Shown here: one piece after another, positions 13,501-21,447 of the stretch
Layout: each line of letters opens with the position of its first letter
Position numbering within the stretch: position 1 is the stretch's first letter
Assembly: GCA_032718475.1 (NCBI GenBank)
Contig: JAUCBJ010009082.1
Coordinates: forward strand, 36,815-100,814
Source: Nemertoderma westbladi
Taxonomy: Eukaryota > Xenacoelomorpha > Nemertodermatida > Nemertodermatidae
Direction of reading: 5' to 3'
DNA: 64,000 nucleotides
The notes under the pieces: model-generated
Database searches by the model: none
What the model was told of the DNA's origin: nothing
The model's input: only the letters and a program-made list of their open reading frames with translations
Made by a program: the position numbers and the translations under genes

Positions 13501-14630
13501 CCACGATTGTTAGAATCGCCATGGGCGTTTCTTGGTTCACTATATTCCTTGACGGAACCACCCTTATCACATCTCTCATCAAGAGAAGGTCCACTCCTCC
13601 CATATCTGTTATTCTCTGAATATGTTTTCTCATGTCTAAATGACCTCTTATCAGTAAATTCTTCTCTGGCCGATCTTCTTGATTGACCTCCATGATAAGT
13701 TTCCCTTCTCTCTCCGGTTTCAAGTTTGGAAGATTTTCCATAATTCACATTTTCATAAGGTGCTCTATCAATATGTCCAATCTTAGAAACCTGCCTCTGT
13801 GAAAACTCGTCTTTTGCATTCCTCCTTCTATGATATTCTTCCCTGGGCATTTGTCTTCCACTAAATTCCTCCTTTGCTGATCGTCTTTTGAAAGAGAAAT
13901 CATCAACATGACCATCATTCGGGGGGGCCAACAACCTCTCAAGATCAGATAATAATTTATCATTGCTGTGCTCGCCATAATGCTCAATATCTTTAAATGT
14001 TTGGGAACTATATTCATCCTTTTTAGAGGGAAATATCTTATCATAGTATTCCCGATTTTTAGGTGATCTGGTGTCAAATTCCTCATTGTCAGAAGGGAAT
14101 CTTTTGTCAGAATATTTTCCACGTGCCACAGTATCCCTTGGAATAAAACCGGAATCTCTTTTTGTATTCCCATAATGTGTGGAGTTATCTCTTTGGTTGT
14201 CTCCCTCTCGCAACCCAGATCGCGATTCATAACCTTGGTTTTCCCTTGGCCTCTGATTATTTCCATAGTTACCAGTAACAAACTGCTTTCCATCTGATTT
14301 CCTATCATAATATGTAGAACCAGTATTTCGTAATCTTCCTTCTTTTGTGTCACCCTTTTCATTATAATATGATCGATGGTCAAAACTCTCAGTTTTCCTC
14401 ATGTTTCTTTCCCTATCACCATCACCATGATCACCTCTTCTACTGGCAAAGCTGTCATTAGGTCGACTATAGTAGCTATCTATTCTGCCACTATGGTGTC
14501 TGTCGTGGGGTCTCGGGGAACCATGTCCTGCTCGGTAATTGGAACCACCACGACCATTGCGCCTCCCACTTCGATCACCCTTGTTTGCCGAATAACGACC
14601 TTGTTGCGTATAATAATTGTCACGATTCAT
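10536..14630 (-). CDS. Large disordered RGG-box protein, probable RNA-binding protein
   Basis: An uninterrupted frame of about 1,364 residues. The frame stays open upstream to TTG at 14660, but the first ATG is at 14628-14630 (context ACAAAATGA, A at -3) and is taken as the start. Visible in order: an N-terminal R/G/S/Y-rich region; at about residues 250-420, four or five copies of a motif RRSA(K/R)(E/D)EF; near residue 650, a basic segment with RRSPSP and KKQRR followed by an acidic VDVDEDAAD; a long proline-rich stretch (about 730-820); a Q/N/S/P-rich part with 15-residue repeats of the type NQPGTGSPYQQ (DNA 11190-11420); and a C-terminal RGG domain with SGRGNRGN repeats, ending in KRGRGGF. 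RGG boxes with low-complexity Q/P/S tracts are typical of mRNA-binding and condensate proteins. I see no folded RRM, KH or helicase domain and do not recognise the family, so RNA binding is an inference. A single 4.1-kb coding exon is notable. Confidence 0.85.
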   Translation of the reverse strand: MNRDNYYTQQGRYSANKGDRSGRRNGRGGSNYRAGHGSPRPHDRHHSGRIDSYYSRPNDSFASRRGDHGDGDRERNMRKTESFDHRSYYNEKGDTKEGRLRNTGSTYYDRKSDGKQFVTGNYGNNQRPRENQGYESRSGLREGDNQRDNSTHYGNTKRDSGFIPRDTVARGKYSDKRFPSDNEEFDTRSPKNREYYDKIFPSKKDEYSSQTFKDIEHYGEHSNDKLLSDLERLLAPPNDGHVDDFSFKRRSAKEEFSGRQMPREEYHRRRNAKDEFSQRQVSKIGHIDRAPYENVNYGKSSKLETGERRETYHGGQSRRSAREEFTDKRSFRHEKTYSENNRYGRSGPSLDERCDKGGSVKEYSEPRNAHGDSNNRGSVDVRDDLIEDLKLDSELSAKGKGNVQRRSAKDEFTISGSVKDKLSEHHYTKSDPTNINQSGSEIKRGLEIKETRDGSHSDAGHELDNSNKQLITGTQVVSHTSTNESHTADTGCNIVQASGEIIESVQKRSIISDNESLKVQETDVMGKVGPISEKDVSGSVDKLEKSCGVQSNSSVERDASAEATLQTVNKLLSSLSKPSESVFKMSYQPLQHSATYEKQHLKRDSSFESGRYSKVRRSPSPLQYKDSKKRTSSNDYHSKRLSNKKQRRVYNTRTHRYEMVFVDVDEDAADSTTNIYPEIQKPVISQKTPATVDPPTATSQPSSQSGTGTNPSMVSAQYGTFYQPGFQTVPPLLGAYPNQQFPAGYPAYPMPMPGMIMAPVPNAYAPALPSVGIPPAGPPPLPYIPPQPVSHVPYGGGYPLQASTILPQPYPNSTQPTGSILGEPPPGLKPQATQSFVTPTPTLSISDQSEKTSHYSDVNAASQSRSHELAYNNTRPTNFASDANYHSQQDIFGKSIYTNPDTSVHYYTNESDVPPNPSSVDSHFSNTVQSYKPTQTAASGDQQRGGRGNDMRPSYGSQVDQWSEANTAHRSHHPSYSNSPSLQFADSGHSNYPPTHGGVNKDNPSYQMSSIQQSVHQAEPQSKSSQSNIDPYMHQPPAVSASQYQHQHQQTIFDIRHSNQPGTYQYQQQLIRSGSDTNKQPHTNQEGSGSPYQQRLQTNQSGKIDSQYQQPHQANQPGTGSPYQQPHQTNQPGTGSPFQQPQQSNQSRSGRVPYNFSSQSVSTAPYQHPYSNAPPSSQPSQVASFNSTQTPNLPSLLDVPIANQHHRPSLTEPYQPQSQFATPPQRPCGPPSQPRYAVARQQTGTTGAAHPPFLTGGNASVGGPWPPAHSEQQFPNQSYGGDDYSHHGSGGSAGGGRGGNQQHSGRGNRGNSGRGNRGSSGRGNRGNSGRGKFATRGTNSGKSSFRGGGRGQRGGPNKRGRGGF

Positions 14631-14647
14631 TTTGTATATATTAGTAC

Positions 14648-14675
14648 CTACAGCAGACAAGAAAAACCGAAAAGT
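14648..14675 (-). promoter_or_regulatory. 3' splice acceptor of a 5'-UTR intron
   Basis: On the minus strand a pyrimidine-rich tract (TTTTTCTTGTCTGCTGTAG) ends in TAG at 14648-14650, 17 nt before the ATG of the RGG-protein gene. This suggests that the coding exon begins at 14647 and that a non-coding first exon lies upstream at higher coordinates. The matching donor was not located. Confidence 0.6.
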
Positions 14676-17078
14676 AACTAAACCTAATCATAATAAAAGG
14701 CTGACTACCTAATATTTAGGCATATCAATTAGCACTTCAGCACTTAGCAGATTAGTAGCTGGAATCGAATAGAAGGTTATGCAGTACAGGCAGACTGGCA
14801 GACAGGACTACCGCTACCACTCTGCTCTGTTACTCACACCTCAATCACTCAATCTGAAACCTCTATATGACTATCTGACTACAGGTACAGCGGTATATCC
14901 ATTCATACAAAAATTGGAATATGTTAATACAATAAAAAGGAAGATACCAGTCATCAGCCAGTCAGACAATTGACAATACCACAATCTGACAATAGGTCAG
15001 TCAGTCAGTAGGTACTAGGTACCGTAGTCCGTCCGTACCAACCCCAGATTACCAGTACTAATTCGTTTATAAATTTACGAGGTTGTACAGAGAATTTCAG
15101 GATTTGTACAGGCTATCTGACTATGGCAGTATGGTGTGTAGTGGCTAGTCAGCTCTGCTGCTCCGGACTGGTAGTGTATTAGGCCTACCAGAGTATTCTA
15201 TTACAGTATTATATTATGACACTATGAGAGTATTTCTGTACTTCAGTCTGTCAGTACTGCAGTAGGCCTACCGCCGTAACCGGTATTTGGTTTCTTACAT
15301 CTTACATTGGTCAGTTGGTTATGCTTATAGTTCCTCCGTTCAGCCGTTAGTTAGCCTAGTGGTTAGTTGGTCAGGCCAGGCCTCACCCCAGCTGCCAGCT
15401 AGGAACTTCCTGCCAAAAGGGGCTGTCTCGACAGCCAAAATCGCGATAGACAAATTCATGAATTCCTCATTCAGTCGGGGAGAAGTTCTATTTTCAACTG
15501 AGTTGAAATTTCAACTTTATTTTTTTTAAATTCAACTTTTTATTAAAATTCAACTTTTGGAGTAGAGTTTAAAATTCAACTTTTGGAGTAGAGTTTAAAA
15601 TTCAACTTTTGGAGTACCGGTAGCTTTGGAAATACTGAAATATGGAATTGGAATCCATTACTGGTATTCCATTGTCAGATTGTATAATACAGTAGGTAAT
15701 AATTATGACATTCAGCGGTAATTTAATACATCTAATAAACTGATAAATTCCCGTAGTATTTCAGTATCGGTATTTCAGCTAATTTGCAAATGTAATCACT
15801 TAAAATATTTTTTAAAAAAGTATTCCCGACGGTGAAAGTTGTTATTCCATCGGTAGGCCTAATGAGGGTAAATTTTTCGAGTTACATCCATAAAAACAAA
15901 CAAAATACCCCTTCTGTCAGTCTATGACGTCTTGGGGGCCTTCTGCAGTTCTGCGCCTCCTGCCATTTTAGAGTTGAATTTACAATTTAAAAGTTGAATT
16001 TAAAAAAAAAGTTTTAACTCAGTTGAAATTTGAACTTCTCCCTGACTGTCTGACTGTCATTGAATATCATGGGAAAATAAATATTTTGGCGGTGCCTCCG
16101 CCTCTGCTGTTCTAATAGCGTTACCGGTATATACTGATATAGAAAGCTAGGCTGCTAGGCATACCAGGACCAGTAGATAGAGGATTTCTAACTTTATATT
16201 ATGTACCCGGTATGAAAAAAAAATTAATTATTATGCTTGCTTTTGTTTTAATTCAGCAGTCTGCAGTCTGTTCAGTAATTAACAATTAATCAAATTCCTG
16301 CCCCATTTTGGCTGTCCTGTGCTGTCTCTGTCTGGGTTTTGAAAAGCATGTCTAGACAGTTTTCCTGTCTGCCTGTGGCAGTGCTGCAGTGGCAGTGTAG
16401 TAAATCCAGCCTGGCTGCCTGGTATTGGCTGTTAGGACAGTCCCTTTTCGGCAGGAAGTTCCTAGCTGCAACCTATCAGTGTCAGTCAATTCAGCTGTTC
16501 AGTACAGCAGTCAGGCAGTAGGCCTACCTACTGTCAGACTGTACTGTCATTGACTGTGGCTGTGGCAAGTGCAGAAGTGTGGCATGGCTATGGCATAGCC
16601 TAACTGCCTAATTAATTTACCGTACCGCAGTACCGGGGACCGGTACCTACCTGACTGCCTGACTGCTGGACTGCCGGTAACCCTAAATCTAACAGTATAA
16701 CCATGATAACAGTATAAACTGCTTAACAAGCTGACAAGATCAGTCTAATTCATCATATATACTAGGCCTACTACTGCGAGACTGCACTGTACTAGTACTA
16801 CCGGCAGACCGGTAGGCCTACTAACTAGCTAACAGACTGTCTGACTGTAGGCAGTACTGCAGTAGGCCTATCTACAACCAGCTGACCAGTACTGCAGTAC
16901 TGCAGTAGTACCGGCACTTGTGACTTGTCAGCTTGCAGCTTGGTCGATAGAACGATAGAGCTCGGACACCTGGCAGCCTGGCTGCAGGACACGGACAGTA
17001 GGGCCTACACAGCTACAGCAGTCAGACAGTAAGACTGTGGAAATGAGACCATTTCAGCATTTAAACTTCCAAGCTTCA
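14676..17078. other. Upstream intergenic/intronic DNA of the RGG gene
   Basis: Apart from the inverted-repeat element at 15471-16050, this stretch shows no gene. It is dense in short palindromic words (TAGGCCTA, TACCGGTA, TACTGCAGTA), especially at 16500-17020. A non-coding first exon of the RGG-protein gene should lie somewhere here or farther right, but I cannot place it. Confidence 0.5.
15471..16050. mobile_element. Inverted-repeat element with TTCAACTTTT arms
   Basis: The left arm (about 15471-15540, with CGGGGAGAAGTTC and CAACTGAGTTGAAATTTCAAC) is inverted at about 15989-16050. Identity over roughly 60 bp is high. Inside the left arm, a 26-bp unit with CAACTTTTGGAGTAGAGTTT repeats about 2.7 times (15545-15617). 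The interior has no transposase. It is itself flanked by an outer short inverted pair (CAGCTAGGAACTTCCTGCC near 15398 and its complement near 16452). Probable MITE or decayed foldback element. Confidence 0.6.
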
Positions 17079-18792
17079 CACTGTCACAGGGGTATATCTT
17101 TTGCGTAGAGGTATAGGCCTAGCCTATATAGAGGCTACATGAAGGTAGGTGTAGCCTACATGTGTAGATGCACGTGTAGACTGTAGGGTGAATATAGGTA
17201 GGTGTAGTCCCATAGATATTAATGTACCCCTAATTTACTGATTTATGTGTCAACTTGCAGTAACGTGATACACGGTCGTCAATCAGGATGTATGGCAATA
17301 ATCTCTGATCTCCACGGTACAATACGGTACATCAACCTGCAGACCTGTCTGCTGTCAGACAACAGGTTTTACTGCATACTGTAGTACTGTATAAATATCA
17401 AACAATGCGTTCTGATTATACTAAAGTCCCTTACTCGTCATAAATATTAGGCCCGAATAAATTTGAGTATGCTAAAGCCACGAAAGGCATCATTCCATTA
17501 GATTAACTCGTTCTGATTTATATGTTTATTGAGTAAGAGTAACCTAACCAAACAGCCATCATCGCGGGGACTATAGTCTACCAGAAACCCTGACCTCCCT
17601 CTGCCCCTCTTTATCTGTTTATCAACCATACATCCATGGGACTTGAACAGTACTTCAGCATTGAAATGTTTTGGACGTTTTGTTTTGAAAGTAAAAATAT
17701 AGAAGTCTGGAAGTTTTGTTTGTTTTAATTTTTCAGGCAGTCACATTCCACCAACCAGCAACAGTCCCATCCCGCGGACTACCACACTGTTTCATTATAA
17801 AGTATTCCCATCTCGATGATGGGAATTAATCAGTAATCCGATGGGATTCAAATCCCATCTCGAAGTAACAGCAAAACAATAACACGAAAGTCAATAGCTT
17901 TACAGTTATATTTGATTGCATTGAAAGTTAATAGAAAGAAGAAGTTAAATTGCATATCCATTAAAATATCATGAAATTGATACGGCAGTTTACTGGTTTA
18001 TAGTAGATTAAAACGGCCACAGCAAGATTTATAAAATGGAAAATAAGTAAAATCAGCACACAATATTATCAATATAGACATTGAAGACAATTTAATAAAC
18101 AAATATTATAAAAAAATATCTACTAACAATCAATACATGATATATGTATACATCAGCGACTACCATCATCGCCACTCTGGTTCAATCAGTCAGTCCGGTA
18201 TCATTGTTAGCGTTTTGTTGAATCACCCACTCATCTGTCATTTTCAGACCATCATGGACACCGACGACGAGCTCTAACCCTAACCGTTAGTCGATTCCTC
18301 CTTGACTGGAAACATCAGGTTCGGGCCGTTCGGCCCATACAAAGTCATTAGCCTCCATATGCCTGAACCCGCAGGATCATATAAGATCTACAGTATGTAT
18401 CGGTATATCGTTCAGTCGTTTTTTCCTTTGTCAGTACTGTAGTATTGATAGGCTCCGTCTCGTGGGTATTCAGGGGACCCCCATTCGACGTATTCGCATC
18501 TCCTCCTGGTTGTTTCGGGTACCACCGCCCGCCATACTGCCATATGCGCATCTCTTCGTGGTTATTCCGGGTACCACCCCCGTTCGCCGCATTCGCATCT
18601 CATCGAGGAAGTTCCGGTCCGGGTACCCCGTGTAGGCCTATTCATTCATCATTGTTGTTTTTAAAGACCTACCTACGTCCTACACCTACCTACATTCACC
18701 CTACACGTGCATCTACATGTAGGCTACACATACCTACATGTAGCCTCTTTGTAGGCTATACCTCTACGCAAAAGTCATACCCCTGTCACAGT
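17079..18792. repeat. Long-spaced inverted repeat (arms of about 125 bp)
   Basis: The segment 17079-17206 (CTGTCACAGGGGTAT, TTTTGCGTAGAGGTATAG, GTAGATGCACGTGTAG) reappears in reverse complement at about 18661-18792 with small indels. About 1.45 kb of non-coding DNA lies between the arms. That interval includes three imperfect copies of a roughly 50-bp module with ATTCGCATCTC and GGGTACC (about 18488-18635). No transposase frame is present. It could be a decayed inverted-repeat transposon or an inverted local duplication. Confidence 0.65.
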
Positions 18793-19082
18793 TCTCCATA
18801 CAGCCTGACAGGAGACAGCCAGCCTTGTCAGCTAGTTAGTTGTCGCAATTTCGTTTCTCCCAACCCTAACAGTCAGACAGTCCCAAGCCAAGACAAGTCC
18901 AGTTCCAGTCAGCCAGTGCAGTAGCCAGTAGGTGGTTGGGGATCTCTTTAAATTTAACCCTCCTGCCTCCCCCGGCACCCGGAAACGTGGGGAAAAATGT
19001 AAGAAATTTAGAGGATTTTTCAAGATTATTCGATTATTTCCATGGGCAAGGGCTGAAGGGCAAGGGCAAGGGACGTATAGTG
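18793..19082. other. Non-coding DNA, nothing recognised
   Basis: No gene, repeat or RNA signal was found between the inverted repeat on the left and the MITE-like element on the right. Confidence 0.5.
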
Positions 19083-19667
19083 TACTAAGCCTATAGTAAT
19101 GCCATATTCAGATATTGGACATTAATTATTAGAAGAAGAAGTAATAAAAAATTACGGTAAGGTTTGTTGTTCTATTATAATAGAGTAACGTATTTATTTA
19201 ATTTAATTGCGCCTCGGGAATGGCATTAAACCGGTAAAAAACATACGTGGTAAAATAATAAAAATATAATTAATTGATAAAATAAAAAAAAGAGTTAAGA
19301 AAGAAAAATCGCGTTTAGCAGTTAGACTCGGCCAAATATGTTAATGACTTAGCGTTTTGTTTGCAACGTAATAGGTGGTAGATACTGTATGTTTATGTTA
19401 ACCGATCACAGTTCTTAATTACAAATATAATCTATAATGTTGTTGGTGGAATGATATACTTTATCATTAGGCCTACATATGTGGAATGATAGACTACAAT
19501 TAATTATTCACAGTAATATAATTCACGTTAATTACGGTTAATTTGGTTCACATAATTACTTTATCTATAATAATACATTACGGTAATTATAATAGAACAA
19601 CAAACCTTACCGTATTTTTTTTATTTCTTCTTATAATGATGTCCAATGCCATAAAAGTAGGCTTTCC
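19083..19667. mobile_element. MITE-like element with inverted arms of about 100 bp
   Basis: The left arm begins AAGCCTATAGTAATGCCATA and includes TACGGTAAGGTTTGTTGTTC followed by TATTATAAT. It is inverted at about 19575-19667 with a few differences. The AT-rich interior has no coding frame. Length and structure fit a non-autonomous DNA transposon. The superfamily is unassigned. Confidence 0.7.
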
Positions 19668-19910
19668 TGTAAATATAGAAATAAATGATTAATATGACTT
19701 GCGGCGAGGTGTCCTATAATTTGCGGCGAAATTGCATTCGCAGTGAGGCACCTCGCCGCAAGACACCTCCAAGAGCAGAAGTGGCCATACAGTCATGGAG
19801 TAGGCCTACTGTACAGATAAAATTGCTGAATGGCTGCCGCGAAAAATTGTAATTTTAGTTTCGGTTCTACTGTTCTAGGCCTACTATCACATATCTGTTC
19901 CACTAGTACA

Positions 19911-19930
19911 GGGGGGGGGGGGGGGGGGGG
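19911..19930 (+). repeat. G20 homopolymer
   Basis: An uninterrupted run of 20 G. It lies 10 bp outside the left inverted-repeat end of the composite unit at 19941-29857. A G24 run lies at the other border, in the same orientation rather than inverted. Confidence 0.95.
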
Positions 19931-20040
19931 CTGGGAGTAAGGCAACGATTTTGAACATTTCTTCGCGATCTTCGCAAACGTCGCGATTATTGCGAAAATC
20001 ACGAAATTTCGCAAACGTCGCGATTTATTTTTCAATAATA

Positions 20041-20452
20041 TAGGTAAATCTTCACAAACATTATTTATAAATAATATAAAGTTATATTTTATCCGCGTTA
20101 TGTGTGATCTTCCAATTTTACAATCAATGTGTTAACTAATACAATTGTTTCCGTTTGTTAGAGTACGGCAAATTCTTATTATTTATTTAAAGTGCTAAAA
20201 TTGTTAAAATGTTAAAATTCTATAATTTTGAATTAAGTGTGACTAAATTTTCAGAGTTATTTTTCAGATTTAATTTTGTTTTAATTACTAGCTATTTCGT
20301 AATTGTTGCCACAAAAATACGATTTATAATATATTCTTACATTTTTTTTATTACTTATTTAAATTTCCAAAAAGAATTAAAAAAATTAAGATTTCCAAAA
20401 AATGAAACTTAGGAATTAAAAATGAAACTTAGCCGAATACACCTACAGCACA
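20041..20452. other. AT-rich left part of the composite element
   Basis: Very AT-rich DNA between the left arm and the protease-like ORF. The frame at 20209-20412 is low-complexity F/I/K/L and is not supported as a gene. It may hold the promoter or 5' UTR of the frames that follow. Confidence 0.5.
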
Positions 20453-21069
20453 ATGGATGCAAGCTATATAGATTTGTCAGATAGTGTGAGTGTCGTAATG
20501 TCAGATGTTCCACCATCATCAGTAGATGTTTTCAACTATAATGGTTTGCACATCTCTTCACTTGACATTAGTTCCCTAGAAGGTAACAATTGGTTAACCG
20601 ACAACATCATAGAGGCCATAATTAATGGGTTTTCCACCGATTACGATGGTAAGGCAAAAGCCTTCAACCCCCACTATCTCAATATTTTTGAATCCAGTGA
20701 GCTCAAAGTCACAGCCCATCGGCCCAAAACTGACTTGTTATCCTATTATCCTACAGCCTACTTTTTTTCCCCTTTAACGTTAGTGGTTGCCATTGGGTAA
20801 TGCCAGTCTACTCACCAACAGAATCATGCATCTGGTATTTCGACTCTCTAGCATGGACTGATGAAAAGGCACTAATTATTCTTAAACGGTGGATAAACAA
20901 ACAATTCGCGAACAACAGTACCACTCCCACAGAAATCAAAATGGTTCCACGCCTGCCTAAACAACAATATTACAATTTCCACTGTGGGGCTTACATATGC
21001 TATTTTGCATATCTGATTCTAAACAATACTGTAGACCTCAGTGCCAGTATAATATTGATGACTCCGTAA
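20453..21069 (+). pseudogene. Ulp1/SENP-like cysteine protease (C48-type), frameshifted
   Basis: Two frames form one broken protease. The first (20453-20800, ATG start, 115 residues) has the WLTDNIIEAI segment expected near the start of Ulp1 domains, followed by a pattern like FNPHYLNIFE. The second frame becomes readable just before 20791 and gives the His site (CHW, His codon 20791-20793), the Asp site (WYFDSL, Asp codon 20842-20844) and QQYYNFHCGAY with the Cys codon at 20983-20985. The catalytic His, Asp and Cys and the preceding Gln are therefore all present. The break is a 1-nt shift in or near the T7C4 run at about 20762-20772. Ulp1 proteases cleave ubiquitin-like modifiers or polyproteins. 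Mobile elements of the NeSL/Utopia retrotransposon group, Polintons and some MULEs carry such domains. The RT 380 bp downstream on the same strand favours the retroelement reading. Confidence 0.75.
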
Positions 21070-21447
21070 TTACAAACAAATATCATCATCAATTATAGAA
21101 AAAGCAACTCTAGTTAGACCAGCGCAATCCACTGACCAAGACCAACCAACAATGCTGAAGTGCAATCAAGAAACTCCAAACATCCATACACAACCTACTG
21201 TACTAACAATGCAGAAGTAAACCGCACACCAACCTTACCACCAACCCAGACCAACACAAAAAAAGTCTGACACCTCGACCAAATCCACTAACAGTAGTTC
21301 ATCAGACCTCCAACGCACCTGCTAAGGATCTACTGCAATCTATGCGAGAAGACAATAATAATAAACAACGATGGTAAGGTAAGAAAGCACAAAACCAAAA
21401 TTGGAGACCTATGCTTAGTAGGATTAGGAAGGCAAACAAATAACACA
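21070..21447. other. Degenerate spacer between protease and RT
   Basis: The composition resembles decayed coding DNA (many CCAAC/CAACC codon-like blocks), but stops occur in all frames. It probably once linked the protease and RT parts of one polyprotein; that is inference. Confidence 0.4.

Noticed and set aside
10545-14681. Many secondary frames on both strands within the RGG gene
   Set aside because: Shadows of the 1,364-residue frame.
17840-17875. tRNA T-arm-like GATGGGATTCAAATCCCATC
   Set aside because: The loop length is wrong and no matching acceptor, D-arm or anticodon arm could be built around it.
18445-18924. 159-residue plus-strand frame
   Set aside because: Covers an imperfect tandem repeat and one arm of the inverted repeat; no domain or splice support.
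20453-21069. Polinton/adenovirus-type protease origin
   Set aside because: No DNA polymerase B, packaging ATPase, integrase or capsid frames occur nearby, while an RT follows directly.
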